Origin: an uncultured Aquimarina sp.
Lineage (GTDB): Bacteria > Bacteroidota > Bacteroidia > Flavobacteriales > Flavobacteriaceae
Assembly (NCBI RefSeq): GCF_947495315.1
Contig: NZ_CANLYD010000024.1
Location: 1-64,000, forward strand
DNA length: 64,000 nt
Direction of reading: 5' to 3'
Part shown: positions 47,014-55,264 of the stretch, one piece after another
Layout: every line of letters begins with the position of its first letter
Position numbering within the stretch: position 1 is the first letter of the stretch
Translations under genes and position numbers: made by a program
Notes under the pieces: model-generated
What the model was told of the DNA's origin: nothing
What the model saw: the letters and a program-made list of their open reading frames with translations, nothing else
The model's database searches: none

Positions 47014-47035
47014 GTTTCAAATTATAATTTGAAAC
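47014..47035. promoter_or_regulatory. Perfect 22-base palindrome between the TPR/AraC regulator and the BspA-like gene
   Basis: GTTTCAAATTA joined to its exact complement, lying 14 bases past the stop of the regulator gene and about 180 bases before the start of the BspA-like gene. It lacks a clear T-run, so an operator or a weak terminator are both possible. Confidence 0.45.
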
Positions 47036-47049
47036 CTATAAATTGTATT

Positions 47050-48675
47050 TTAAGCACTCTTTTTTCTATACTCAGAAGGAGTAAGACCTACTAAATTTTT
47101 GAATGCTCTATTAAAAGAAGTTTTGCTTTTAAAACCGGCTTCGTAACCAATAGCTACGATTTTATACTCTTCGTAATTTGGGTTTTTCATTAATTTTTTA
47201 ACTTCATTTATTCTATATAAATTTAAAAAATTGTTGAAATTCTTTTGAAAACATACGTTCAGTACTTCAGAAATTTGAGGTATGTTCATATTTAATGCTT
47301 CGGCTAAATCAGATTGCTTCAAATCTTCATTTAAATATGGTTTTTGTTCTTCCATATATTGTAATATTCTTTCAGCATATGCATCTCGATCTTCTGGGCT
47401 TAACGAAGAATTTTGATATTTTGAAGAATTATCCAATACCGGTGTTACTACAAGGCTTTCATTATTTCTTTTCATTACAGCATTCAGCTTAGTTCTAAGG
47501 CTCTGGTTTTCATTTTCCAAAAGCTGTTTGTATTGCACTAAATCAGTAGACTGCTTTTTTAATGAAATTCTTCTATTAAAAAAATATCCCCATATTCCCA
47601 AAATAAGAATAATACAAATTATAGAACCGTAAATAATGATTTCTTTATTTTGTCTGGATAGTGATTTCTTCTGTTCTTTTAAAAGAGTTGTCTGTTCTTC
47701 GAGCTCTCTTTCTGCAATAATGCGTTTACCCTCAGAAAGGGTATTTAAATAAGAATCTCTTAGTCCTTTGTATTTTTTATGTTCCTCTACACTCTTTTTT
47801 AAATCACCTTTTAATTCATAAGCTTTTGCAAGATATTCATGAACGTGCATTTCTAATTCTAGAAATTGATTGTTCTTCGCAATTTCTTGGGCAATTGTAA
47901 GCATATGAATTCCCTCCGGAAGTTTATTAAGGCCTATAAATGACACTCCAATATGCAAATGCGATTCAGCCTTACTTTCTATCGATTCTTCTGCCGTTAT
48001 TAATTTTAGAGCTTGTTCTGCAGTACTGATAGCTTCTTCGTACTTATCTAATTTCACATACGAATCTGCCATGTTATTTAGAGCTGTTATTTTTAGATCA
48101 TTTCTAGAAAGCTCTGTAGCAAAACTATCTACTTTCTGACTATACACTAAAGATTCTTCATATTTCTTTTGATGCATTGCCGTAATACCCAAAGCATTAT
48201 ATGAAGCAATCAATACGCGCTCTGGATTTTCATGGGTTTTGGCAAGTCTAATAACCTTCTTGAAAGTATGTGAAGCCTTATCATATTGTCCGAGATTATT
48301 ATACATATTACCCAAATTAACCAAAATAATAATCCTTATTTTAGAACCCTCAGGTAGTTCTTTTGCTATATCTAACGCGTTAAGATATTTTTTAAGAGAC
48401 TCATCATACACATCTATATTACTATAATAAATACCTTGTCCTACAACGGCTAAAATTTCTTCTTCCAATAGGTTGTATTCTTTCGCTAGCAGCTGCAAAG
48501 AATCTACATATTTCTTATACAACTCAAAATCTCCTTTTCGATATGTAGTTTCTGACACTTTTTGTAACTCCTTTACTTTTTTGATTCCAATAGAATCACT
48601 ATAAGAAGTCTGTGATTGTATTGTATTATGAAAAAACATAATAGATATCAAAAAAAGTATTGAACGCTTAAACAT
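47050..48675 (-). CDS. TPR-containing, membrane-anchored AraC-type regulator
   Basis: 541 residues. A signal or anchor helix lies at 1-20 and TPR-like helices at about 55-330 (LVNLGNMYNNLGQYDKASHT, ALNNMADSYVKLDKYEEAIS). One membrane helix sits at about 345-368 (IIIYGSIICIILILGIWGYF), then a coiled-coil linker (LVQYKQLLENENQSLRTKL) and an AraC HTH at about 450-541 (DLAEALNMNIPQISEVLNVC, AIGYEAGFKSKTSFNRAFK). The TPRs should face the periplasm and the HTH the cytoplasm. Such proteins are common in Flavobacteria and may sense an unknown signal. It lies upstream of the BspA-like gene on the same strand, so it may control it; the sequence does not prove that. Confidence 0.9.
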   Translation of the reverse strand: MFKRSILFLISIMFFHNTIQSQTSYSDSIGIKKVKELQKVSETTYRKGDFELYKKYVDSLQLLAKEYNLLEEEILAVVGQGIYYSNIDVYDESLKKYLNALDIAKELPEGSKIRIIILVNLGNMYNNLGQYDKASHTFKKVIRLAKTHENPERVLIASYNALGITAMHQKKYEESLVYSQKVDSFATELSRNDLKITALNNMADSYVKLDKYEEAISTAEQALKLITAEESIESKAESHLHIGVSFIGLNKLPEGIHMLTIAQEIAKNNQFLELEMHVHEYLAKAYELKGDLKKSVEEHKKYKGLRDSYLNTLSEGKRIIAERELEEQTTLLKEQKKSLSRQNKEIIIYGSIICIILILGIWGYFFNRRISLKKQSTDLVQYKQLLENENQSLRTKLNAVMKRNNESLVVTPVLDNSSKYQNSSLSPEDRDAYAERILQYMEEQKPYLNEDLKQSDLAEALNMNIPQISEVLNVCFQKNFNNFLNLYRINEVKKLMKNPNYEEYKIVAIGYEAGFKSKTSFNRAFKNLVGLTPSEYRKKSA

Positions 48676-49047
48676 TGGAGCTATTTAGAATATAAATGAA
48701 GTGTAATATAAATAAAACTTATCTAAAATAGTAAACCTAACATATTAGATCTTATTTCAATTTATTCAAATCCTACTATAAATAATGATATAGCCATAAG
48801 TAAAAAATAGATTTGAGAACTACATATTCCAGCTCCTAACTTTCATCAGTAAATATTTAGAATAAATTCATTGTTACCTTTGCTTAACAAATAGATTTTT
48901 TAGCATAAAAACAAAAAATCGATATATCTTCCATATACATATCTTTTTAATAATTCATAAAATATATTTATTTAATTCATAATTTATATAAATAAAAATT
49001 TATGATTAAAAAATTAGATATTTGTCTTATTCATAAAATAAGACAAG
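48676..49047. promoter_or_regulatory. Divergent intergenic region upstream of icd and the TPR/AraC regulator
   Basis: 372 very AT-rich bases. On the plus side a GATATTTG element (49017-49024) is one base off the flavobacterial -7 consensus TAnnTTTG, and it runs into a perfect inverted repeat just before the icd start. No clear -33 TTG was found at the usual distance. Nothing specific was seen for the minus side. Confidence 0.45.
49022..49046 (+). promoter_or_regulatory. Perfect 9-7-9 inverted repeat at the icd start
   Basis: TTGTCTTAT (49022-49030), a 7-base spacer and ATAAGACAA (49038-49046) directly before the ATG at 49048. It overlaps the end of the probable -7 element. It could be a repressor site or an RNA hairpin that hides the start codon. 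Confidence 0.55.
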
Positions 49048-50562
49048 ATGGAAAATAACACATTAGTTCAAGAATCAAACAAAAAAAAGTCGCAGAAAGC
49101 TGTAAAAATTGCTATTGCAAAAGGTGATGGTATTGGTCCAGAAATTATGGCCGCTACGCTAGATATTCTTAAAGCAGCTGGAGCCAAAATTGAACCTGAA
49201 TTTATTGATCTAGGTGAGCAAGTCTATTTATCTGGAAATACTGCAGGGATTAATAAAGAATCTTGGGAAATTATTAATCGTAATAAATTAATACTCAAAG
49301 CACCAATAACTACTCCTCAAGGAAAGGGCTATAAAAGTTTAAATGTGACTCTTAGAAAATCCTTAGGACTATATGCAAATGTGCGACCTGTTAGTTCTTT
49401 GCACCCCTTTGTCAAAACTCATTTTCCTAATATGGATGTGGTCATCATACGTGAGAATGAAGAAGATTTGTATGCAGGAATTGAACACCAGCAGACAGAA
49501 GATGTAGTGCAATGTCTTAAACTAATAACAAGACCAGGTTGTGAACGAATAATTCGTTATGCCTTTGAATATGCAAAGGCATATGGAAGAAAAAAAGTGA
49601 CCTGTATGGTGAAAGATAATATTATGAAATTGACAGATGGATTATTTCATCAAGTTTTTAAAGAAATATCATTAGAATATCCTTGGATAAAAAGTGAATC
49701 TCAGATTATTGATATAGGCTCTGCAAAACTAGCTGCAAATCCAGAAAACTACGATGTTATTGTGACTTCTAATCTATATGGAGACATTATTTCTGATATA
49801 GCAGCAGAAATTGCTGGATCAGTTGGATTAGCAGGTTCAGCAAATATTGGAACTAATGTGGCTATGTTCGAGGCAATCCACGGTTCTGCACCAGATATTG
49901 CTGGACAACAAATAGCTAATCCTTCAGGACTAATTAATGCGGCGGTTTTAATGTTAGCTCACATAGGTCAATTAGAGATTGCAGATAAAGTTAGAAATGC
50001 TTTATTAACAACAATCGAAGATGGATACCATACTTCGGATATTTATCAACTAAAAATAAGTAAGAAAAAGGTATCAACACGAGAATTCGCCAATGAAGTA
50101 ATATCCAGATTAGGAAAAACCCCTCAAAACTTAACTAAAAGTAAGTTTATTGAAGGTTCTGGTAGCATGAAAACAGTTGAATACAAGCGAAAAAAATCGA
50201 AAAAAGAGCTAGTAGGAGTAGATGCATTTATTGACTGGACAGGTACTGATCCTAATGTAATAGGAGATGCTTTATCTAAGATCAATTCATACAATCTGAA
50301 ACTAAAAATGATCACGAATCGAGGAGTTAAAGTATATCCAAATGGTTTAGAAGAAACATACTGTACAGATCATTGGAGATGTAGATTCGTAGCCTCGAAT
50401 TCGGATATACAAAAAACAATTCCAAGTTATAACCCCATTGATCACGAACAGATAATAGCTCTTTTATCTAAACTAAACGGTAAAGGATTTGATGTAATCA
50501 AAACTGAAAATTTATATGAATTTGATGGTAAAAGAGGATTCTCACTAGGGCAAGGAGAATAA
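49048..50562 (+). CDS. icd: Isocitrate dehydrogenase (long form with C-terminal domain)
   Basis: 504 residues. The catalytic domain shows AIAKGDGIGPEIMAATLDIL, the substrate motif LNVTLRKSLGLYANVRPV, ENEEDLYAGIEHQ, VKDNIMKLTDGLF, the metal-site Asp residues in NLYGDIISDIAAEIAGSVG, and AIHGSAPDIAG. A further domain of about 140 residues (about 365-504; IDWTGTDPNVIGDALSKIN, ETYCTDHWRCRF) is like that in Thermus-type enzymes and is absent from E. coli Icd. It converts isocitrate to 2-oxoglutarate in the TCA cycle. NADP as cofactor is the usual case for this group but is not proved here. A 9-7-9 palindrome precedes the ATG. Confidence 0.95.
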   Translation: MENNTLVQESNKKKSQKAVKIAIAKGDGIGPEIMAATLDILKAAGAKIEPEFIDLGEQVYLSGNTAGINKESWEIINRNKLILKAPITTPQGKGYKSLNVTLRKSLGLYANVRPVSSLHPFVKTHFPNMDVVIIRENEEDLYAGIEHQQTEDVVQCLKLITRPGCERIIRYAFEYAKAYGRKKVTCMVKDNIMKLTDGLFHQVFKEISLEYPWIKSESQIIDIGSAKLAANPENYDVIVTSNLYGDIISDIAAEIAGSVGLAGSANIGTNVAMFEAIHGSAPDIAGQQIANPSGLINAAVLMLAHIGQLEIADKVRNALLTTIEDGYHTSDIYQLKISKKKVSTREFANEVISRLGKTPQNLTKSKFIEGSGSMKTVEYKRKKSKKELVGVDAFIDWTGTDPNVIGDALSKINSYNLKLKMITNRGVKVYPNGLEETYCTDHWRCRFVASNSDIQKTIPSYNPIDHEQIIALLSKLNGKGFDVIKTENLYEFDGKRGFSLGQGE

Positions 50563-50593
50563 ATATAGTGTAAACATTGAATTTGCTAATCCG

Positions 50594-50654
50594 AAGGTAC
50601 TTTATTATTCTACAAACTCAACTAATTTTTACAAGCGGAATAATTTAGTACCTT
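50594..50654 (+). terminator. Long-looped hairpin and T-run after icd
   Basis: Arms at 50594-50610 and 50638-50654 match at 15 of 17 positions around a 27-base loop, and the right arm runs into TTTTTTT. It lies 31 bases past the icd stop. Confidence 0.55.
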
Positions 50655-50786
50655 TTTTTGACTTTTCTTCTTTAAATCATCAACTCTTACTCTACAGGAA
50701 TCAAGGTCATTTTGTAAACGCCTTAGTTATCAAATCATTTCCATAAGCGAACTAGAATATCTAACGACTAAAAACACACATAAAAA

Positions 50787-51074
50787 ATGGATCCTATCAA
50801 TAACAGTATTAAATTAGTAGAAGGAACATATTCTCCAATAAACTCTGCTGATGTACTATTATCTTTAATTGCTGATAAAATTAAGTTTCATAACCTACAA
50901 ATCTTAAGCTCAAAGGATAAAAATCATCCTCAGGTAATGCATGCAGAAATGAGAATCGCAGAACTGAAAGCTTCACGAGATTTTGTTACAAAATTGATCC
51001 TACAAGCTAGAGATCAAGGTCTGCATATGAAAATAGATGGAATTATAAATATAGAGATGTTTAAACAAAATTAA
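50787..51074 (+). CDS. Small conserved alpha-helical protein of unknown function
   Basis: 95 residues, no signal peptide. The sequence (MDPINNSIKLVEGTYSPINS at the start, then mixed-charge helices such as MHAEMRIAELKASRDFVTKL) suggests two helices, perhaps a hairpin or dimer. AAAAAACACACATAAAAA precedes the ATG. It is followed by a bidirectional terminator. I do not recognise a family. Codon use and length fit a real flavobacterial gene. It shares no visible link with icd besides position. Confidence 0.65.
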   Translation: MDPINNSIKLVEGTYSPINSADVLLSLIADKIKFHNLQILSSKDKNHPQVMHAEMRIAELKASRDFVTKLILQARDQGLHMKIDGIINIEMFKQN

Positions 51075-51110
51075 TAGTATACCATTTACACTTTCTTTGG
51101 AAACATTCAT

Positions 51111-51152
51111 AAAACACCTCAACTACCTAAAATTAGATAGTTGAGGTGTTTT
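51111..51152. terminator. Bidirectional terminator between convergent small genes
   Basis: A perfect 15-base stem (AAAACACCTCAACTA at 51111-51125 with TAGTTGAGGTGTTTT at 51138-51152), with A-run and T-run flanks on opposite sides, so it works for the plus-strand gene ending at 51074 and the minus-strand gene ending at 51208. Confidence 0.85.
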
Positions 51153-51207
51153 TCTGTACTTAAACCAAAGTATATTATTTTAAAAACGCTACTTCTCTTG
51201 CTTTAAT

Positions 51208-51531
51208 TTACTGAGAATTTTGTTGATCTCGAGTTCTAAGTGATAATGCAAATTGCATTAAATCCAGGTCCGCATGTATTCCATAATTGCTGCTTAAACA
51301 CCCTTTAGTTCCATCGGCACACTCTATTAGAAATAATATAGAAGCGTCACTAGGGTCATTTAATCCCTCATGTCTACAATATTCTATCAAAATACAATCA
51401 TCTTTTCCGTATCCTTTGTTTGTTTTTCGATCGTAAATTATATCGTCTCTGAACAAAAAATCGGTTGTAAATCCATTTTCTTTAGCTATGCAGATATCCT
51501 CCAAAAGCGTTTTATGTGATGATAGTATCAT
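51208..51531 (-). CDS. Small conserved protein of the family often labelled phosphoribosylpyrophosphate synthetase
   Basis: 107 residues. The pattern (LEDICIAKENGFTTDFLFRD, YCRHEGLNDPSDASILFLIE, DGTKGCLSSNYGIHAD) fits a family of about 100-residue cytosolic proteins widespread in Bacteroidetes. Database names call them PRPP synthetase, but they are far too short and lack the PRPP-binding motif, so that name is surely a carried-over error. The function is unknown. Confidence 0.72.
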   Translation of the reverse strand: MILSSHKTLLEDICIAKENGFTTDFLFRDDIIYDRKTNKGYGKDDCILIEYCRHEGLNDPSDASILFLIECADGTKGCLSSNYGIHADLDLMQFALSLRTRDQQNSQ

Positions 51532-51577
51532 AATATATGTGTTTAATAGTCAAATAAATTTCAAAACCTTGTGTCTA

Positions 51578-51631
51578 ATGCCCATTTCGTTTATGAATTA
51601 AATAAAAACTTTCATAAGATAAAACGGGCAT
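51578..51631 (-). terminator. Imperfect hairpin after the DUF3298 lipoprotein gene
   Basis: The left arm at 51578-51596 (ATGCCCATTTCGTTTATGA) pairs with gaps and mismatches to the right arm at 51611-51631, about 50 bases past the stop of the minus-strand gene at 51685. Moderate support for a terminator. Confidence 0.4.
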
Positions 51632-51684
51632 GCAGGATTGAGGTAACAGTACTTATCTAAAAATATAATTGCAATTTTTTAATT

Positions 51685-52521
51685 TTAAAATCTGAAATAT
51701 GACATCTCAGAATCTTCTGTTTTCAGAACCAGAGATAATTCTTCTAATGGTATTTCTAGAAAATAATTTCCAGAATAGGTTGGACACACAGTACAATCAT
51801 CAAAATAAAACTTTATAGATTCTGAGTTCATAACAAAGTTATTTCTAAACAACTCAAATTTATCATGAGTCAATTTCCAACAATCATTAAAAGAGTCTTG
51901 ACCTTCAATACGTGCCTCTAACTCCTGATTTAGTTTAAACAATAAAACTTTTTCACTAGTACTTGTAAATAAGTCTTCGTATGTAATAAATCTACCTTTC
52001 TTTATATCATAATTAAGACCTTTAAACATAAATGAGTTATGATGCTCTGAATCATAATAATTGGTTTTGTATAAGAGAATACTTAAAAACTGGTCGTTTT
52101 TAGCATATAACTTATAATCAATATTTCTTCTGCTTCTTTTTACATTTTCATATAAAGAATCACAGGATAAATCATTATTTTGAAGTATTTCACTTACGGA
52201 CTGTTCACTTAGTAGATAGTTTTCCTCTATAAAAGAATTAAAACTACCAAATAAAGGATTGTATTCTTCGCTAAGAAAAGGATATTTATAATCAAGAATT
52301 AATGAATTTTCTTCTCTATAGAAGCTTTTAGTACTGATAAAATTATCGAGGTAAGAATTGCCTTTAACATCTGACTGAGAGCTTGAATTACTTAAAGCAA
52401 AATTGCTCGATGAATGTTGCTTTTGTATACTCTGATCGATTGCTCCATGGCGATTGTGATCATTTACAATATTACAAGACATAAAACTAATGGCCAAAAA
52501 GGTGTAAATTATTTTTTTCAT
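51685..52521 (-). CDS. DUF3298/RsiV-like lipoprotein
   Basis: 278 residues with a lipoprotein signal (MKKIIYTFLAISFMSC, Cys 16). The C-terminal half carries the DUF3298 pattern: GLNYDIKKGRFITYEDLFT, KLTHDKFELFRNNFV, SIKFYFDDCTVCP and NYFLEIPLEELSLVLK. The DUF4163-like front half is less clear. Proteins of this fold include the anti-sigma factor RsiV and lysozyme-binding proteins, but most flavobacterial ones have no known role. The Cys pair CTVC near residue 245 is unusual. The upstream neighbour is divergent. Confidence 0.8.
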   Translation of the reverse strand: MKKIIYTFLAISFMSCNIVNDHNRHGAIDQSIQKQHSSSNFALSNSSSQSDVKGNSYLDNFISTKSFYREENSLILDYKYPFLSEEYNPLFGSFNSFIEENYLLSEQSVSEILQNNDLSCDSLYENVKRSRRNIDYKLYAKNDQFLSILLYKTNYYDSEHHNSFMFKGLNYDIKKGRFITYEDLFTSTSEKVLLFKLNQELEARIEGQDSFNDCWKLTHDKFELFRNNFVMNSESIKFYFDDCTVCPTYSGNYFLEIPLEELSLVLKTEDSEMSYFRF

Positions 52522-52763
52522 CTTTTTAATATTAATGTTCTTATTAATTCACACAAATTTCTATATTCTATACCATATATTTTTATTTATATTTATAATA
52601 CTTTACATAAATATTATTTATAATAAACGTTATAATTTCAACGCACAAATCATTAACTATTTTAATAATTTACATAAAAAACATAAATAAAAATATATGC
52701 GAAAAGTTCACTAAATTAGTTTAGATGGAAAAATAATTTTAAGTCAATTAAAAGAGATAGAAG

Positions 52764-53207
52764 ATGAGGAAATCAAGAAGTTTACCTATTTTTTTTATAG
52801 TCATATCCATGATTGCACATGCTAATATCTCTAATAGCCATTTTAACATTACTTCTATCAAATGTTCGAATAACATAAAACAATTCTGTTTTCATGAACA
52901 TACAATTTACAGCAGTTTATTAAAAAAGGAGTTTACAGATAATTCTAAAAACTATCTCTACTTAGATACTACGAATATGGACTATATAAGTCCAATTCTT
53001 TTGACGTTTCTAAAAAATAAAGAAATGCTAAAAATAAATTCACAGGTAGTTCATATGAATCACTTATTAGAAAGAAAACGTTCGCTATATCAATTATATA
53101 AAGTAAATATCTTCGGACAATTAACAAGTCCGGTAAATAATGAAATAAACTATTATAAATCCCAACCACCAAGAATGGAAGGCCTTGGAATACGGTTACG
53201 GTTTTAA
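52764..53207 (+). CDS. Small secreted protein of unknown function
   Basis: 147 residues with a signal peptide (RKSRSLPIFFIVISMIAHA). The mature part is basic, with no recognised domain (TTNMDYISPILLTFLKNKEM, RMEGLGIRLRF at the end). It lies 38 bases upstream of the SPFH gene on the same strand, so the two may share a transcript. I cannot name a family. The low complexity of codon use is like the neighbours. Confidence 0.5.
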   Translation: MRKSRSLPIFFIVISMIAHANISNSHFNITSIKCSNNIKQFCFHEHTIYSSLLKKEFTDNSKNYLYLDTTNMDYISPILLTFLKNKEMLKINSQVVHMNHLLERKRSLYQLYKVNIFGQLTSPVNNEINYYKSQPPRMEGLGIRLRF

Positions 53208-53245
53208 AAAAATGAATTCCTTTTTAATTATTAAAAGTTAAACCT

Positions 53246-54025
53246 ATGAAAACTAATTTTTTTCTTTTGATTGGAGTCTTAATAATATGCTCTAATTGTG
53301 CAGTCATAAGACCTGGTGAAGCTGGAGTAAAGCAAACATTAGGCGAATTTTCGGATAAAGTATCAACACAAGGTACAGTGTTTTATAATCCTCTTGTTAG
53401 TAAAGTGATAAGAGAATCAACCCAAACTAACAATATAAAATTGATTCTTAGCTTACCAAGTAAAGAAGGGCTTAGCGTTAATTCTGAAATTTCCATTTTA
53501 TACCGTTTAGAACAAAACAAGATCCCATCAGTACTAGAAAATTTAGGTCAAGGATATGAATCAATAATTACCAGTGTATTTAGATCCGCTTCTTCTGACG
53601 TTTGTGCTCAATTTTTTGCGAAAGATATGCACTCCGGAATGCGTGCGAAAATAGAAGAGGAAATCAAGGCTAAAATGGAAGTAAATCTCAAAAAGCAAGC
53701 TGATGGAATTGAACTTATAGCCGTTTTGATGAAAAGTATACAATTACCCAGAGGTTTAGCTAATTCTATTGAACGAAAATTACAAGCTGAGCAGGACGCA
53801 ATGCGAATGGAATTTGTACTTCAACAAGCAAAATTGGAGGCAGACAGAAAAGTAATAAATGCAGAAGGTGAAAGAGATGCTCAAAAAATTCTTTCTGAAG
53901 GATTGACAAAAGAAATTATTAAAATTAGAAGTATTGAAGCTTTTAACAAATTGTCTGATTCACCTAATAGTAAAATAATTATTACGGACGGAAAAACACC
54001 TTTATTGATTGATTCTGATAATTGA
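53246..54025 (+). CDS. SPFH/band-7 (prohibitin-like) protein with lipoprotein-like N-terminus
   Basis: 259 residues. The N-terminus MKTNFFLLIGVLIICSNC has a hydrophobic core and a Cys that could be a lipobox, followed by the band-7 start VIRPGEAGVKQTLGEFSDKV and FYNPLVSKVIRESTQ. The middle shows the SPFH fold (LSVNSEISILYRLEQNKIPS, VFRSASSDVCAQFFAKDMH), then a long helix (LEADRKVINAEGERDAQKIL) and the prohibitin-type end SPNSKIIITDGKTPLLID. These proteins form ring- or cage-like membrane assemblies that guard proteins from proteases. A lipid anchor instead of a membrane helix would be unusual. Confidence 0.88.
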   Translation: MKTNFFLLIGVLIICSNCAVIRPGEAGVKQTLGEFSDKVSTQGTVFYNPLVSKVIRESTQTNNIKLILSLPSKEGLSVNSEISILYRLEQNKIPSVLENLGQGYESIITSVFRSASSDVCAQFFAKDMHSGMRAKIEEEIKAKMEVNLKKQADGIELIAVLMKSIQLPRGLANSIERKLQAEQDAMRMEFVLQQAKLEADRKVINAEGERDAQKILSEGLTKEIIKIRSIEAFNKLSDSPNSKIIITDGKTPLLIDSDN

Positions 54026-54075
54026 ATTTAAAAAAACACCTACTAAAACTGTCATAGATTAATTAATTTTTATCA

Positions 54076-54125
54076 ATCACAACAAAACCCTGATAAACAT
54101 TTGTTTATGAGGGTTTTGTTGTGAT
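54076..54125 (+). terminator. Strong hairpin terminator after the SPFH gene
   Basis: A perfect 16-base stem (ATCACAACAAAACCCT at 54076-54091 with 54110-54125) contains a second 6-base stem (54093-54098 with 54103-54108) after one mismatch. It separates the SPFH unit from the TetR cluster. Confidence 0.78.
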
Positions 54126-54175
54126 CAAGTTAGGAGATATAACCTGCACATTTTGCGAAATTGGATATAAATTTA

Positions 54176-54193
54176 TTACCGAACGTTTGGTAA
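54176..54193 (+). promoter_or_regulatory. Probable TetR operator 1 (autoregulation)
   Basis: TTACCGAACGTTTGGTAA is an 18-base near-perfect palindrome (one mismatch) 27 bases before the tetR ATG. It overlaps the -33 TTG of the promoter. An almost identical site lies just after tetR, so the regulator probably binds both. Confidence 0.72.
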
Positions 54194-54216
54194 ATAACAT
54201 TTTTTGTTTATCTTTG
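54187..54216 (+). promoter_or_regulatory. Flavobacterial promoter of the tetR gene
   Basis: TTG (54187-54189), 19 bases, then TATCTTTG (54209-54216), which fits the TTG-N17-23-TAnnTTTG consensus exactly. The start of transcription would fall near the ATG at 54221, so the message may be leaderless. Confidence 0.68.
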
Positions 54217-54220
54217 CCTT

Positions 54221-54781
54221 ATGAGACCACAAAAAGTTTTAGATACAGATTTGATAATTGGCTTAACCAAAGTCTTTCGCGCTAAAGGCTATGAAGGAAC
54301 CAGTTTAAATGAAATATCAGAGGTAATAGGTTTAAAAAAAGCGAGCTTATACCATAGATTTCCTAAAGGAAAAAAAGAGATGGCAGAACGTGTTTTTGAT
54401 CATATAGACAACTGGGTAGAAGGTCATATCTTTTTTGCATTGACCGATGAAAACACTAGACCAAGACAACGGTTAGCAAATGGCTTAGCTCATATCAGAA
54501 CACTATATAATGAAGGAACTGAGACTTGTGTTTTTCGCGCGTTTTCAATGCAAACAGGATTAGAACTATTTGAAAAACAAGTTAATAATGGGATGATATC
54601 GTGGATTAACGCATTTACACAAATAGGACTAGCTCTGAATTTACCTTCTCTTAAAGCAAAAGAAAAAGCAGTTCAAACATTAATCGAGATTCAAGGTAGT
54701 CTTATCGTAACTAAAGGTTTAAATGATACTACTATTTTTGATAATACCATAAAAGCTATCGAAAAGAGATATCTGGAATAA
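54221..54781 (+). CDS. TetR/AcrR family transcriptional regulator
   Basis: 186 residues. The N-terminal HTH (about 8-55) has VFRAKGYEGTSLNEISEVIG and LKKASLYHRFPKGKKEMAER, typical TetR recognition-helix residues. The C-terminal ligand domain contains ETCVFRAFSMQTGLELFEKQ, with one Cys. Matching palindromes before its own gene (54176) and right after it (54802) suggest that it represses itself and the DUF1348-hydrolase unit downstream. The inducer is unknown; organic electrophiles or solvents are common for this subgroup. Confidence 0.93.
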   Translation: MRPQKVLDTDLIIGLTKVFRAKGYEGTSLNEISEVIGLKKASLYHRFPKGKKEMAERVFDHIDNWVEGHIFFALTDENTRPRQRLANGLAHIRTLYNEGTETCVFRAFSMQTGLELFEKQVNNGMISWINAFTQIGLALNLPSLKAKEKAVQTLIEIQGSLIVTKGLNDTTIFDNTIKAIEKRYLE

Positions 54782-54801
54782 AAAAAATTTAATTTAATTT
54801 T

Positions 54802-54819
54802 TTACCGAATGTTCGGTAA
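54802..54819 (+). promoter_or_regulatory. Probable TetR operator 2 (downstream unit)
   Basis: TTACCGAATGTTCGGTAA, 18 bases, a palindrome with one mismatched pair, sharing TTACCGAA with operator 1. It lies 16 bases before the ATG at 54836, which argues that translation starts there and not at the ATG inside the site (54809). Confidence 0.72.
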
Positions 54820-54835
54820 TTTAATACAAAATGAT

Positions 54836-55246
54836 ATGAATAAAAAACATCCGTTACCTCCGTTTAACCAAGAAACGGCAGAACAAAAGGTTCAAATGGC
54901 AGAAGACGCTTGGAACAGCAAAGACCCTATTGTCATATCAAATGCCTATAGCTTGGACACAGAATGGCGCAATCGAAATCAATTCATTAATGGACGAGCA
55001 GAAGTACAAGCTTTTCTTTCTGACAAATGGAAAAAAGAACTCGATTATAAGCTTAAAAAAGAATTATGGGCATATCAAGATAATAGAATCGCAGTACGAT
55101 TTGAATATGAGTATCGAGACAAAAACGACCAATGGTTCAGAGCATACGGCAATGAAAATTGGGAATTTGATGAAAATGGCCTGATGAAAAAACGGTATGC
55201 AAGTATCAATGATTTAAAAATAAAAGAATCCGAAAGAAAATTATAA
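54836..55246 (+). CDS. DUF1348 / NTF2-like protein
   Basis: 136 residues from the ATG at 54836 (MNKKHPLPPFNQETAEQKVQ); an upstream in-frame ATG lies inside the TetR operator and is rejected. The motifs WNSKDPIVISNAYSLDTEWR, KKELDYKLKKELWAYQDNRI, VRFEYEYRDKNDQWFRAYGN and WEFDENGLMKKRYASIND match the DUF1348 branch of the NTF2-like cone fold. Many such proteins are small enzymes or binding proteins of unknown role. It is probably the first gene controlled by the TetR regulator, with the hydrolase 18 bases downstream. Confidence 0.88.
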   Translation: MNKKHPLPPFNQETAEQKVQMAEDAWNSKDPIVISNAYSLDTEWRNRNQFINGRAEVQAFLSDKWKKELDYKLKKELWAYQDNRIAVRFEYEYRDKNDQWFRAYGNENWEFDENGLMKKRYASINDLKIKESERKL

Positions 55247-55264
55247 ACTCTAAAACAAAACAAA

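Noticed and set aside
54809..54835. Upstream ATG for the DUF1348 gene
   Set aside because: It lies inside the TetR operator palindrome; the ATG at 54836 starts the conserved domain.
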